A stretch of 64,000 bases of DNA from Thermomonas sp. (GCF_023953935.1 NZ_JAMLIW010000010.1:45021-109020), one strand, 5' to 3'; numbered from the stretch's first letter, positions 1 through 8,870 are shown. Numbers and translations are program-made. Notes: generated from the sequence alone by a model not told the origin.

Positions 1-893
1 AGCTTGGTGCGGGCCAGCTCCAGCGAGGTTGCCTGCTTCCCGGCGGCCGCAGTCAGCGCCTGCGGCTGCGCGCGCAGGAAGGCCAGCACGGCCTGCGCCT
101 GCTGCGGATCCAGGCGCTGCGCCAGTTGCTGCTCGCTGGCCTGTACCAGTGTCGGCAGTGACGGCAGCGCGGCGCGCAGATCCGGGGTGCCGTGCTTCCA
201 CAGTTGCTCGCCCTGGGCGCGCTGGGCATCGCTGAAGGCCAGCCCGCCGACGTAAAACGCCAAGGCCCAGCGCTGGGCGTCGGTGAGCTGTGAATAAGCC
301 GGCATCGAGGTGCCGGGAACGCCGCGGCTGATTGCCTCGTACAGTGCCAACGGGCTGCGCTGGGAGGCGCGATCGGCGTCGGTGAAGGCGATCGGCGGCG
401 GATCGAGTTGGGCCCCGGCGGGTCCGTCCCCGTGGCCACTGGCGCCGTGGCAGGCCGCGCACTGCTGCGCGTACAGCGCCTTGCCGGCGGCCACGTCAGG
501 GGTCTGGGCCGGCGCCGCGGCCACCCCGTAGGCGGCCAGCAAATCCGTCGCCAGGGCGTGCGCGTTGCGCGCCACGTCGGCATCGGCCGCCTTGCGCTCG
601 ACCAGCGCGATCAGCGCATCGGCCTGGCCCAGCAGGTCTGCTTGTTTCGAATTGCCCGGCAAGGCCGCGATCCGTTCCCGCGCGGTCGCGGAGAACTCCC
701 GCATTTCGGCATATTCGCCCGCACTGATGACCTTGCCGCCTTGTACCGCGCCGGCGTAATCGACGGCGATGTAGTCGAGCAGTTGCCAAGCCTGGCGGAC
801 TTCGGCCTCGGGGCCGGGTGCCGCCGCCGCGGCAAGACCGCTGGCTAGCAGCAGCAGGATGAAAGCGAGGCGACGCAGGAAAGACTGGGCCAT
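1..893 (-). CDS. cytochrome c/FTR1-type iron permease, N-terminal part (runs off left edge)
   Basis: Reading leftwards from ATG at 893, the frame is open to the edge of the window, so only the N-terminal ~297 residues are visible. A signal peptide (a run of Leu/Ala after FLRRL) is followed by a helical region with the phrase LLDYIAVDYAGAV. A class I cytochrome c domain follows, with the haem motif CAACH at about residue 155 and a downstream SMPAY segment with a candidate axial Met. This order matches proteins annotated as cytochrome c/FTR1 family iron permease in Xanthomonadaceae, where a C-terminal FTR1 permease with RExxE motifs follows. That part lies outside the window, so the permease half is inferred. 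The protein would take up Fe(II) with coupled oxidation. A Fur-box-like palindrome lies about 50 bp upstream. Confidence 0.7.
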   Translation of the reverse strand, partial: MAQSFLRRLAFILLLLASGLAAAAAPGPEAEVRQAWQLLDYIAVDYAGAVQGGKVISAGEYAEMREFSATARERIAALPGNSKQADLLGQADALIALVERKAADADVARNAHALATDLLAAYGVAAAPAQTPDVAAGKALYAQQCAACHGASGHGDGPAGAQLDPPPIAFTDADRASQRSPLALYEAISRGVPGTSMPAYSQLTDAQRWALAFYVGGLAFSDAQRAQGEQLWKHGTPDLRAALPSLPTLVQASEQQLAQRLDPQQAQAVLAFLRAQPQALTAAAGKQATSLELARTK

Positions 894-942
894 GAACAGG
901 CCTCGGAATCGGGAGTCGGGCAGTTTATCAGGATTTTGCGGA

Positions 943-957
943 TGCGAATCATTCGCG
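943..957. promoter_or_regulatory. Fur-box-like palindrome upstream of the iron permease gene
   Basis: The sequence TGCGAATCATTCGCG contains the 13-bp palindrome GCGAAT-C-ATTCGC. It agrees with the 7-1-7 Fur consensus (TGATAATNATTATCA) at 9 of 14 defined positions. It sits about 50 bp before the start codon of the leftward cytochrome c/FTR1 gene, where an iron repressor site would be expected. The assignment is by position and partial motif only. Confidence 0.35.
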
Positions 958-1157
958 GCCGGGCGCCGTGACGGATCGCGTGGGGCCGGCCAGCGCCCGC
1001 GGGCCTGTTCGCTTCGCCTGGCCGGGGGCGGCGACCAAACCCGGCCGAGACGGGAACCGCTGCCGGCAGGGCGGGCCGCCGATCGGGCGTGATTGACGAG
1101 CAGCGTCGACCCGCCTAGTCTGGCGGTTTGCAAAGCCCTCGCCAACGGAAACCCGCC

Positions 1158-1772
1158 ATGCCGATCACCCTGACTTTCGAGCTCAACGACAAGGATCTCG
1201 AGCATTTCAATGCTGCGGCAGAGCGTGCGCGCAAGGCGGCCGAAGGCAAGAGCGGCGAGGACATCATCGCGGCGGCCACCAGCGTGCTCGAAAATGCGCA
1301 GAAAGCCGGGGTGCCGGAGTTCATCCTGCATCGCCTGCTGCGCCTCGACGACATGATCGCGATGGTGCGCGACCAGGGCTGGAGCCTGCCGGACGCCGAC
1401 CGCCAGCGGGTGATCGACACCCTGTCCTACTTCGCCGACCCCAACGACATCATCCCGGATAACGCCGGCCCGCTGGGCTTCTTCGATGATGCGGTGATGG
1501 TCGAACTGGCCGTCCACCAGCTGACCCACGAGATCGACGCCTACGACGAGTTCTGCGAATACCGCGAGCGCGAAGCCAAGCGGCGCGGCGTGGATCCCAG
1601 CACGCTGGGCCGCGCCGAGTGGATGGACGGACGCCGCCAGGAACTGCAGGAACGCATGCACGAACGCCGCGAGCGGGACGTCGGGACCGGTTACGGCCGC
1701 AGCAGCGGTTATGCCGACCGCCGTCAGTCGTATGTGCGCGCCTGGCGTCCGGGTTCGTTCCGGGTCGGCTGA
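1158..1772 (+). CDS. DUF1232 (YkvA-like) protein
   Basis: A 204-residue soluble protein starting at ATG 1158. Residues ~95-125 carry the DUF1232/YkvA signature, with FADPNDIIPD followed by GFFDDAVM, a short helical segment of unknown function. An acidic/helical N-terminal part (~90 residues) and a basic, Arg- and Tyr-rich tail (~45 residues) flank it. No signal peptide or clear membrane segment is seen. The next gene starts 8 bp downstream, so the two are probably cotranscribed. The function is unknown; DUF1232 proteins are found beside diverse partners, so context gives no firm clue. Confidence 0.75.
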   Translation: MPITLTFELNDKDLEHFNAAAERARKAAEGKSGEDIIAAATSVLENAQKAGVPEFILHRLLRLDDMIAMVRDQGWSLPDADRQRVIDTLSYFADPNDIIPDNAGPLGFFDDAVMVELAVHQLTHEIDAYDEFCEYREREAKRRGVDPSTLGRAEWMDGRRQELQERMHERRERDVGTGYGRSSGYADRRQSYVRAWRPGSFRVG

Positions 1773-1779
1773 CGGGCGC

Positions 1780-2230
1780 GTGATCGCCGCGGGTTTCCGC
1801 TGGCCGGAGGGCGCCTCGGTCGAGCTGCTCAATGCGCTGTCGGCCGGGACCCTGATGGAGACGCTCGGGATCGTTTTCACCGAGCTGGGCGATGGCTATC
1901 TGCGCGCGACCATGCCGGTGGAGCCACGCACCCACCAACCCTATGGTTTGCTGCACGGCGGCGCCTCGGTGGTGCTGGGCGAAACCCCTCGGCAGCAGCG
2001 CCGGCGGGTTGGTGGCCGGCCGTGATGCCGCGGTCGTTGGCCTGGAAATCAACGCCAACCATCTGCGCGCCGTACGCAGCGGCATCGTCACCGGCACCAC
2101 CCGGCCCATCCACATCGGCCGCAGCACCCAGGTCTGGGAATACCGGATCGCCGACGCGGACGACCGCGCGGTCTGCATCGGCCGGATCACCCTTGCGGTG
2201 CTGCCCAAGCCGCCGGGTTCCGGCGCCTGA
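1780..2230 (+). pseudogene. PaaI-type hotdog thioesterase, one frameshift at a C run
   Basis: This is a hotdog-fold acyl-CoA thioesterase of the PaaI/MenI type. The first frame (GTG start at 1780) holds the conserved HGGASVVLGET segment, where the His-Gly-Gly part lines the active site. The second frame continues with SSAGG, GLEINANHLRAV and a C-terminal HIGRSTQVWEY strand, ending at 2230. The frame breaks in the run of four C at 1985-1988. Deleting one C joins the frames into a standard 149-residue protein. A sequence error is likelier than decay, because the rest is intact. The role is hydrolysis of aromatic or naphthoyl-type acyl-CoA thioesters by family; the substrate cannot be told here. 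Confidence 0.75.
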
Positions 2231-2303
2231 ATTCGGGCAGGGCTGATCAAGTCACCATTGCTTTAGGCCACCTGCTCCAGCGCGACGCGGCACACTTCCG
2301 ATC

Positions 2304-3074
2304 ATGAGCACGACGCCCCCCGCCGTCGAATCCCTGATGCGCAGCCTGCGCTACGCCTACCGTCTGCCGCTGCTGCTGCTGCATCTGCTGATCGGGTTGC
2401 CGATCACGCTGGTCCTGATTGCACTGGGCCGCGGCGGGCGGCTGTCGCACGCGGCGGTGCGTGGTTTCATGGGCGGTCTGGCCTGGGTGTTCGGGTTGCG
2501 GGTGCGGCGTGAAGGCGTGCCGCGGCAAGGTGGCGTGCTGTTCGTCGCCAATCACGTCAGCTGGATGGATATCGTGGTGCTGCATTCGCAGCAGATGATG
2601 GGGTTCATCGCCAAATCGGAAATTCGCGGCTGGCCGCTGGTCGGATGGCTGGCGATGCAGGGTGAAAGCATCTTCCTGCAGCGCGGCAACGGTGATTCGC
2701 TGGGGCAGGTCGTGGGCGAGATGGCGCAGCGGCTGCGCGCCGGTCGCGCGGTCGGCGCGTTTCCGGAAGGCGGTACCCGCAGCGGCAGGGGTGTGATCGT
2801 CTTCCACGCGCGGATCTTCGCGGCGGCGGTGGAGGCAGAGGCGCCGGTGCAGCCGGTGGCGGTGGCGTATGGGCCGAAGGCCAGCGCGCAGGCGATCATG
2901 GCGTTCAGGCCGCGCGAGCGTTTCCTCGGCAATTTTTTCCGCGTGCTCGCAGAGCCGACGCGCCCGGTACGGGTCTGCTTCCTCGAACCCGTGCTTCCCG
3001 GACAGTTCGACGGGCGGCGCGGGATGGCCGAAACGGCGCAGGCACGGGTGATCGCGGCGTTGACGGCGGACTGA
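2304..3074 (+). CDS. lysophospholipid (1-acylglycerol-3-phosphate) acyltransferase
   Basis: A 256-residue PlsC-family membrane acyltransferase. A hydrophobic N-terminal anchor (LPLLLLHLLIGLPITLVLIAL) is followed by the catalytic HX4D motif as NHVSWMD at about residue 78 and the acceptor-binding PEGGTR motif at about 151. It should transfer an acyl chain to a lysophospholipid at the inner membrane. The family includes lyso-ornithine-lipid acyltransferases (OlsA), which are similar at this level, so substrate identity is open. It follows the thioesterase by ~70 bp on the same strand. A second member of the wider family lies at 51735-52355. Confidence 0.85.
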   Translation: MSTTPPAVESLMRSLRYAYRLPLLLLHLLIGLPITLVLIALGRGGRLSHAAVRGFMGGLAWVFGLRVRREGVPRQGGVLFVANHVSWMDIVVLHSQQMMGFIAKSEIRGWPLVGWLAMQGESIFLQRGNGDSLGQVVGEMAQRLRAGRAVGAFPEGGTRSGRGVIVFHARIFAAAVEAEAPVQPVAVAYGPKASAQAIMAFRPRERFLGNFFRVLAEPTRPVRVCFLEPVLPGQFDGRRGMAETAQARVIAALTAD

Positions 3075-3153
3075 GTCGCGCCGCTTTGGCGGCGACGGTC
3101 GTGCGTGTACGCTTTGCGTGCAAGCCGTTTTGCACGCGCTTTTGGAGTACGCC

Positions 3154-3777
3154 ATGCAGATCCATAGCCACAGTTTCCAGAACCGCCAGTCGATTCCGCC
3201 CGAATTCGCCCTCGGGGCACGGGATGGCAAGGACGGGCTCGGTGGCAACCGCAACCCGCATCTGGCCTGGGAGGACGTGCCGGAGGGCACGCATTCGTTC
3301 GCCCTGCTGTGCATCGACACCGATGCGCCCACCGACGGCGCGCTGGTGGCCGATGCGGCGACGCCCATTCCGGTGGAACATCCGCGCGGGGATTTCGTGC
3401 ATTGGGCCATCGCCAACATCCCGGCCGGCGTGCGCGGGATCGCGGCCGGCAGTTGCAGTGATGGCTTGACCGTGCACGGCAAGCCGGCCGGTCAGGACGC
3501 CGGCGGCGCGCGCGGCCTCAACGACTACACCGGCTGGTTCGCCGGCGATCCGGCGATGGCCGGCCAGTACCACGGCTACGACGGCCCCTACCCGCCGCCG
3601 CACGACCTGCGTGTGCACCGCTATTTCTTCCGCCTGTTCGCGCTGGATTGCGCGCAGCTGGCCCTGCCCGACACGTTCACCGCCGGCGATGTCCTGCGCG
3701 CGATGCACGGCCACGTGCTGGCCGAGACGGCGATCCACGGGACCTACAGCCTCAATGCGGCTTCGGGGCAGGGCTGA
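3154..3777 (+). CDS. YbhB/YbcL-type PEBP (Raf kinase inhibitor-like) protein
   Basis: A 207-residue phosphatidylethanolamine-binding-protein fold member. Recognisable features are the N-terminal QIHSHSF strand, the IPPEFA segment, the CIDTDAPT ligand-site motif near residue 60, GDFVHWAIANIP near 90, and YHGYDGPYPPP followed by HRYFFRLFALD. ATG 3154 was chosen because the family begins almost at this point; the upstream in-frame ATG at 3118 would add a non-homologous stretch. There is no signal peptide, so it is cytoplasmic. The biochemical role of bacterial PEBPs is unsettled. Confidence 0.85.
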   Translation: MQIHSHSFQNRQSIPPEFALGARDGKDGLGGNRNPHLAWEDVPEGTHSFALLCIDTDAPTDGALVADAATPIPVEHPRGDFVHWAIANIPAGVRGIAAGSCSDGLTVHGKPAGQDAGGARGLNDYTGWFAGDPAMAGQYHGYDGPYPPPHDLRVHRYFFRLFALDCAQLALPDTFTAGDVLRAMHGHVLAETAIHGTYSLNAASGQG

Positions 3778-3791
3778 GCCCGATGCGGTAT

Positions 3792-3824
3792 CCGTTCGTG
3801 GTGAGCCGGTCGAACCACGGACGG
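3792..3824. repeat. REP-like palindrome (GTGAGCC...GAACCACG type)
   Basis: This imperfect palindrome (CCGTTCGTGG...CCACGGACGG) lies between the convergent PEBP gene and hslU. It is a diverged copy of the intergenic element seen at 9335-9369 and 11632-11815. Its position between convergent genes fits a terminator or mRNA-end role. Confidence 0.6.
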
Positions 3825-3834
3825 ACCATCCCCA

Positions 3835-5207
3835 TCAAAGAATGTAGCGACTCAAATCCGGATCCTGCGCCAGTTCACCGAGGTGGGCATCGACGTAGGC
3901 GCGGTCGATGGTGAGTGTGCCGCCCTTGTCCGGGGCGTCGAAACTCAGCGATTCCAGCAGCCGTTCCAGCACCGTATGCAGGCGCCGGGCGCCGATGTTT
4001 TCCTGGCGTTCGTTCACATGCGCCGCGATCTCGGCCAGGCGATCCACCGCCTCCGTCGCGAAGCTGAGCGCCACGCCCTCGGTCTGCATCAGTTCGACGT
4101 ATTGCCGGGTCAGCGCGGCCTTGGGTTCGGTCAGGATGCGCACGAAGTCGTCCTTGCCCAGCGCCGACAGCTCCACCCGGATCGGGAAGCGGCCCTGCAT
4201 CTCCGGGATCAGGTCCGACGGCTTGGCGAGGTGGAAGGCGCCGGAGGCAATGAACAGGATGTGGTCGGTGCGCACCGGCCCGTACTTGGTGCTCACGGTG
4301 CTGCCTTCGACCAGCGGCAGCAGGTCGCGCTGCACGCCTTCGCGGGAAACATCCGCGCCATAGCCCCTCGCTGCGCTTGGCGACCTTGTCGATCTCGTCG
4401 ATGAAGACGATGCCGTGCTGTTCGCAGGCCTCGATCGCCTGCTCGCGCACGTCGTCTTCATTGACCAGCTTGCCGGCCTCTTCCTCGATCAGCAGCGGGC
4501 GGGCGGCGCGGATGCTCAGGGTCTTCTTGTGGGTTTGGCTGCCCCGAGAGCTGGGAGAACATCTGCCGCAGCTGCTGGCCCATTTCCTCCATGCCCGGAG
4601 GCGCCATGATGTCCACGCCGATGTTCACGCTCAGATCGAGCTCGATCTCGCGTTCATCGAGCTCGCCGGCGCGCAATTGCTTGCGCAGTTTCTGGCGGGT
4701 GGCCGATTCCTGCGACGATGGCTCGGCGGCGATGTCCACCGTGGTCACGCTCTGTTGCAGGCCGAACCCCGATTTCATCTCGCGGCGCGGCAGCAGGGCA
4801 TCGAGGATGCGCTCCTCGGCGCGCTCCTCGGCCTGGGTGCGCACGCGCTGCTTGGCCTGGCTGCGGTACAGCTTGACCGCGGTATCGGCGAGGTCGCGGA
4901 TGATCTGTTCGACGTCCTTGCCGACATAGCCGACTTCGGTGAAGCGGGTTGCCTCCACCTTCACGAATGGCGCGTTGGCCAGCGTTGCCAGCCGCCGCGC
5001 GATCTCCGTCTTGCCGACGCCGGTGGGGCCGATCATCAGGATGTTCTTCGGCATCACCTCGTTGCGCAGCTCGGCCGGCAACTGCGCGCGCCGCCAGCGG
5101 TTGCGCAGGGCGATGGCCACGGCGCGCTTGGCGGCCTGCTGGCCGATGATGTGGCGATCGAGCTCGGCAACGATCTCGCGCGGGGTCATGGAGGAGGAGT
5201 CGGTCAT
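3835..5207 (-). pseudogene. hslU: HslU, ATPase subunit of the HslUV protease, two frameshifts
   Basis: HslU is the AAA+ unfoldase that feeds substrates to the HslV peptidase. The N-terminal frame (ATG 5207) has the family start [17 protein letters not shown], Walker A GPTGVGKT near residue 60 and the I-domain. The middle frame has [11 protein letters not shown] and Walker [10 protein letters not shown]. The C-terminal frame has [17 protein letters not shown], the sensor region [24 protein letters not shown] and the usual end DLSRYIL. Breaks fall in C4 runs at 4542-4545 and 4364-4367. Removing one base from each gives 456 residues, close to the family norm. An essentially intact gene with sequence errors is likelier than a true pseudogene. 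A long heptamer array separates it from hslV. Confidence 0.9.
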
Positions 5208-5210
5208 GGG

Positions 5211-5485
5211 GGGCGTGATTCGTGATTCGTGATTCGTGATTCGTGATTCGGGATTCGGGATTCGGGATTCGTGATTCGTGATTCGTGATTCGTGATTCGG
5301 GATTCGGGATTCGGGATTCGGGATTCGGGATTCGGGATTCGGGATTCGGGAGACGGGAGGCGGGATTCGGGATTCGGGATTCGGGATTCGGGATTCGGGA
5401 GACGGGAGGCGGGAGACGGGAGACGGGAGACGGGAGACGGGAGACGGGAGACGGGAGACGGGAGACGGGAGACGGGAGACGGGAG
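5211..5485. repeat. heptanucleotide array GATTCGT/GATTCGG/GAGACGG, ~38 units, directly before hslU start
   Basis: About 270 bp of almost uninterrupted 7-bp units is seen on the plus strand: blocks of GATTCGT, then GATTCGG, then GAGACGG, with a few GAGGCGG. On the hslU coding strand it reads as repeated AATCACG, AATCCCG and GTCTCCC, and ends 4 bp before the hslU ATG. A short block in the opposite orientation (AATCCCCAATCCCGAATC) lies at 5519-5545 against the hslV stop. The hslV-hslU spacer is therefore an inverted repeat with unequal arms. Related arrays occur at 19692-19741, 19943-20040, 22573-22610 and 39517-39703. Confidence 0.95.
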
Positions 5486-5542
5486 GTGCGGAACGGAGCC
5501 AAATGCTTTGGTTTTATCAAATCCCCAATCCCGAATCCCCAA

Positions 5543-6094
5543 TCACAACGCTTCAACCACGATGTTCTGGTTGGTGTAGATGCAAATATCACCGGCGATC
5601 TTGAGTGCTTCCGTGGCGATGGTGCGGGCGTCCAGATCGGTATGCGCCAGCAGCGCGCGCGCCGCCGACAGCGCGTACATGCCGCCGGAGCCGATCGCGA
5701 TCAGGCCGTCTTCCGGTTCGATCACGTCGCCGGTGCCGGAGATCACCAGCGAGGTGTCGGCATCGGCCACCGCCAGCAGGGCTTCGAGCTTGCCGAAGCG
5801 GCGCTCGGTGCGCCAGTCCTTGGCCATCTCCACCGCCGCGCGCTGCAGCTGGCCGTGCTTTTCGAGCTTGGCTTCGAACAATTCGAACAGGGTGAAGGCG
5901 TCGGCGGCGGCACCGGCGAAGCCGGCCAGCACCCGGCCGTCCTTGCCGAGCCGGCGCACCTTGCGCGCGTTGGCCTTCATCACCGTGTGGCCCAGCGTCA
6001 CCTGGCCGTCGCCGGCGATCACGACTTGGCCGTTTCGGCGCACCGAGCAAATGGTGGTGGCGTGGAACACGGTCGGGTTCTGGCTGGGATCCAT
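5543..6094 (-). CDS. hslV: HslV, threonine peptidase subunit of the HslUV protease
   Basis: A 183-residue Ntn-hydrolase forming the proteolytic core of HslUV. The N-terminus carries a 12-residue extension ([12 protein letters not shown]) before the catalytic Thr of TTICSVRR, in place of the usual Met-Thr-Thr. An extension beginning MDPSQNP is typical of Xanthomonas-type HslV and must be removed to expose the Thr. Conserved blocks are [44 protein letters not shown] and ending [14 protein letters not shown]. xerC lies 111 bp upstream on the same strand; hslU follows after 335 bp of repeats, instead of being tightly coupled as in many proteobacteria. Confidence 0.97.
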   Translation of the reverse strand: MDPSQNPTVFHATTICSVRRNGQVVIAGDGQVTLGHTVMKANARKVRRLGKDGRVLAGFAGAAADAFTLFELFEAKLEKHGQLQRAAVEMAKDWRTERRFGKLEALLAVADADTSLVISGTGDVIEPEDGLIAIGSGGMYALSAARALLAHTDLDARTIATEALKIAGDICIYTNQNIVVEAL

Positions 6095-6205
6095 CGTTGT
6101 CTCCGCTTGAACCTGCAAGGTGGGGGCGCGCGGGCACGGCTTCAAGCGCGGCAACCGGTGGGGTTGCGATGGAGCGTGGGTGCGCAGCGGGAACCCGCTG
6201 CGCGC

Positions 6206-7087
6206 TCACTCGCCCTTGTCCGTGCGCTTGCGGTGCGCGCGCGGGTGCGCGCTGTCGTAGACCTTGGCCAGGTGCTGGAAATCCAGATGGGTGTAGATCT
6301 GGGTGGTGGCGATGTCGGCGTGGCCGAGCAATTCCTGCACCCCGCGCAGATCGCCGGAAGATTCCAGTACGTGGCTGGCGAAGCTGTGGCGCAGCAGGTG
6401 CGGGTGGATGCGCTTGAGCACGCCCTGGCGCAGCGCCAGCTGCTTCATCCGCAGCTGGATCGCGCGCGCGCTGATCTGTTTGCCGCTGCGGCCGGGGAAG
6501 ACGAAGCTCTCCGGTGTGCCCGCGGACTCTGCCCGCCATTCGTGCAGGGCGGTGCGTGCGTGCGAGCCGACCGGCACGATCCGCTGCTTGCTGCCCTTGC
6601 CGAGCACGCTGACCAGGCCCTGTTCGAAATCGAGATCACGCCAGCGCAGCGCGCACAGCTCGGACAGGCGCAGTCCGGAGGAATACAGCAATTCCAGCAA
6701 GGCGCGGTCGCGCAGTCCCAGCGGCGCGTCGGTGGCCACTTCGACCAATCGGGAGGCTTCATCGACATCGAGCACCTGCGGCAGCTTGCGCGGCGCTTTC
6801 GGCGCGCGCACGCCGGCGGTCGGCAGCGCGGTGATGCGGCCTTGCTTGAGCAACCAGCGGTACAGGCTGCGGCAGGCCGAGAGCCGGCGCTGGAGCGACT
6901 TCGGGGTCAGTCCACGGCGGTGTTCGCGGGCGATGAAGGCGCGAATGTCGTCAGCATGCAGTTCGAGCAGGTCGCGGCCTTGCGCGAAGTCGGCAAGCGC
7001 GGCCAAGTCGCGGCGATAGGCGTCCAGCGTGTGCAGCGAGCTTTGGCGTTCGACGCGCAGGTGTTCGAGGAAGGCGGCAACCGGCAT
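6206..7087 (-). CDS. xerC: tyrosine recombinase XerC
   Basis: A 293-residue tyrosine recombinase that works with XerD at dif to resolve chromosome dimers. It has the N-terminal SAM-like DNA-binding domain (FLEHLRVERQ, LQRRLSACRSLYRWL) and the catalytic set: Arg in SSGLRLSELCALRW, Lys in GKGSKQR, HxxR in HLLRHSFASH, and LGH followed by the nucleophile Tyr in QIYTHLD. Its length and position upstream of hslV and downstream of DUF484 match Xanthomonadaceae xerC, not xerD or an integrase. It is separated from DUF484 by 55 bp in the run dapF-DUF484-xerC. Confidence 0.96.
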   Translation of the reverse strand: MPVAAFLEHLRVERQSSLHTLDAYRRDLAALADFAQGRDLLELHADDIRAFIAREHRRGLTPKSLQRRLSACRSLYRWLLKQGRITALPTAGVRAPKAPRKLPQVLDVDEASRLVEVATDAPLGLRDRALLELLYSSGLRLSELCALRWRDLDFEQGLVSVLGKGSKQRIVPVGSHARTALHEWRAESAGTPESFVFPGRSGKQISARAIQLRMKQLALRQGVLKRIHPHLLRHSFASHVLESSGDLRGVQELLGHADIATTQIYTHLDFQHLAKVYDSAHPRAHRKRTDKGE

Positions 7088-7142
7088 TCTTCCATCATCC
7101 TCGTTCCGCGAGGCGGGGGAAACCTGGCGCTCTGCCCGCGAC

Positions 7143-7841
7143 TCAGCCCGCCGCCGACTCCCGCTGCAACGCCACCGCCAGCGCTTCGCCCATCATGCTC
7201 AGGAACATCGTGCCCATGCCCGGGAAGAAGCGGTTGCCGTCGAAACTGCCGACTGCAACCAGTCCGACACCGGCAAGGCTCAGCAGCGCCGAGCTTTGCA
7301 CGTCCTCGGCGCGGACGCCGTAAAGCAGCGCGTTCTTGTCCGGGTGCAGGCGGCCGCAGACCGGCTCACCGCTGGCCAGCAAATCCTGAAAACCGGCCAG
7401 GCGCGGGCTGTCGGGCGGAAGATGCTGGTACCACTCGGCGGCGTCCAGTTCGGGCAGGTCGCGGAAGCTGACGATCCGGACCAGATCGCCCTGGAAATCC
7501 TCGGTCAGGCTGGCGGCCATCGCCCGCAGGGTGTCGGCGGCGCTGCCCTGCTTCATCAGCGCCAGCGCGAGCTGGTGCGTGCGCACCGCCAAGCGTTCGT
7601 TGTCCTGCGCGTTGGCGGCCAGCGTGTGCAGGCGGCGGCCGAGCTCGCGGTTCTTTTCGCGCAGGATTTCCAGCTGGTAGCTGGCCAGCGAGGCGGTCTG
7701 CCCGTTGTCGCGCGGCAGCACCAGCGATTGCGCCAGATCGGGGAACTGCAGGAGGAAGTTCGGGTGTCGGCGCAACCAGGCCGCCACTTCGTGCGCGCCG
7801 AGTTTTTCGGTGCTGTCGTCGTAATCCACGCTCAAGGCCAT
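7143..7841 (-). CDS. DUF484 family protein
   Basis: A 232-residue GAF-like cytoplasmic protein of the DUF484 family, conserved between dapF and xerC in gammaproteobacteria. The diagnostic N-terminal segment is [18 protein letters not shown], then a basic coiled-coil stretch ([14 protein letters not shown]) and a C-terminal GAF-like half with [16 protein letters not shown]. Its start overlaps the end of dapF by 10 bp, so the two are translationally coupled. Molecular function is not established; a link to XerC comes only from conserved gene order. Confidence 0.9.
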   Translation of the reverse strand: MALSVDYDDSTEKLGAHEVAAWLRRHPNFLLQFPDLAQSLVLPRDNGQTASLASYQLEILREKNRELGRRLHTLAANAQDNERLAVRTHQLALALMKQGSAADTLRAMAASLTEDFQGDLVRIVSFRDLPELDAAEWYQHLPPDSPRLAGFQDLLASGEPVCGRLHPDKNALLYGVRAEDVQSSALLSLAGVGLVAVGSFDGNRFFPGMGTMFLSMMGEALAVALQRESAAG

Positions 7842-8665
7842 TCTCCCTCGAAGACGAAGGCGGCCGGGCCGCCCATGAAGATGGTGCCGGAATCGCTTGC
7901 CTGCCGGATGTGCAGGCAGCCACCGGGCAGTTCAACCGTCACGCCGCGCGCGGCATCGACGCGGCCGCGCGCGGCCAGCACCGCCACCGCCGCGCAGGCG
8001 CCGCTGCCGCAGGCCAGGGTCTCGCCCGCGCCGCGCTCGTTGACGCGCAGGCGGATGTGATCCGGTGCGCGCACCTCGGCAAAGCCGACATTGCAGGATT
8101 CCGGAAACATGCTGCTGCGCTGGAGCGCCGCGCCCAGCGTCGCCACCGGCGCGCCGGCCACGGCGTCCACCTCGATGACGGCGTGCGGATTGCCCATCGA
8201 CACGGCGCCGAAGCGCAGGGTTTGCCCGTCGATGTCGAGCGCGTATTCGTCCTGCGCGGCGGCAACGCCGGCCAGCGGAATGTCGGCCGGGGCAAAGCGC
8301 GCCGCGCCCATGTCGATCACGAAGTCGCCGTTGCTGGCGCGGGTCACGGCGTGCTGGCCGGCCGGACTTTCGATCACGAATCCTTCCGCCGCCGGCGCAC
8401 TGCCGTCGCGCACCAGCCAGGCCGCGATGCAGCGCGCGCCATTGCCGCATTGGCCGGAGGCCGAGCCATCGGCATTCCAGATGCGATACGACGCGACCGC
8501 CGCGGCGTGTTGTGGAGGTTCGATGGTGAGGATCTGGTCGCAGCCGATGCCGAAATGGCGATCGGCCAGCTGTTCGCACAGTGCCGGCGTCGGTGCGGGC
8601 GTGCCGTCGCGCAGGTCCAGCACCACGAAATCGTTGCCGGCACCGTGCATCTTGGAAAAACGCAT
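7832..8665 (-). CDS. dapF: diaminopimelate epimerase
   Basis: A 277-residue cofactor-free epimerase converting LL- to meso-diaminopimelate for lysine and peptidoglycan synthesis. It starts with the family phrase [12 protein letters not shown]. The two catalytic Cys lie in [10 protein letters not shown] (~residue 75) and [10 protein letters not shown] (~residue 220), each in its symmetric half-domain. GNPHAV and the [11 protein letters not shown] block are also present. It is second in a leftward operon lptM-dapF-DUF484-xerC: 7 bp after lptM and overlapping DUF484. Confidence 0.97.
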   Translation of the reverse strand: MRFSKMHGAGNDFVVLDLRDGTPAPTPALCEQLADRHFGIGCDQILTIEPPQHAAAVASYRIWNADGSASGQCGNGARCIAAWLVRDGSAPAAEGFVIESPAGQHAVTRASNGDFVIDMGAARFAPADIPLAGVAAAQDEYALDIDGQTLRFGAVSMGNPHAVIEVDAVAGAPVATLGAALQRSSMFPESCNVGFAEVRAPDHIRLRVNERGAGETLACGSGACAAVAVLAARGRVDAARGVTVELPGGCLHIRQASDSGTIFMGGPAAFVFEGEWP

Positions 8666-8672
8666 GGCCGGC

Positions 8673-8870
8673 TCAGCGGACGGGATCGGGCTGGGGCGCG
8701 CTTTCCGGGGCCGCCTGGGTGGATGCAGGCGCGGCGGGTGCCGGCACAGGCACGATCGGCTCAGGCGCAGCCGCTGCCTGCGGCTTGTCCGGCAGCACCA
8801 GTGGCCCCTTGTTGCCGCAGGCGGCCAGCAGGCAGGACAGGAGCAGCAGGAAGATGGCGCGTTTGATCAT
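8673..8870 (-). CDS. lptM: LptM/YifL-type small lipoprotein
   Basis: A 65-residue protein with a lipoprotein signal peptide ([18 protein letters not shown]). The lipobox LAAC gives lipidated Cys at about residue 18, followed directly by the GNKGPLxLP segment that defines LptM/YifL. The rest is a Pro/Ala-rich tail. In E. coli LptM assists assembly of the LptDE lipopolysaccharide translocon at the outer membrane. It is immediately upstream of dapF, the same order as in enterobacteria. Confidence 0.88.
   Translation of the reverse strand: MIKRAIFLLLLSCLLAACGNKGPLVLPDKPQAAAAPEPIVPVPAPAAPASTQAAPESAPQPDPVR

Noticed and set aside
4364-4545. Programmed ribosomal frameshift in hslU
   Set aside because: No slippery heptamer with downstream structure is evident, and one base too many in each of two C4 runs is simpler. 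HslU is not known to use frameshifting.
5211-5485. CRISPR array
   Set aside because: The repeat unit is 7 bp with no spacers between units, so it is a short tandem repeat.
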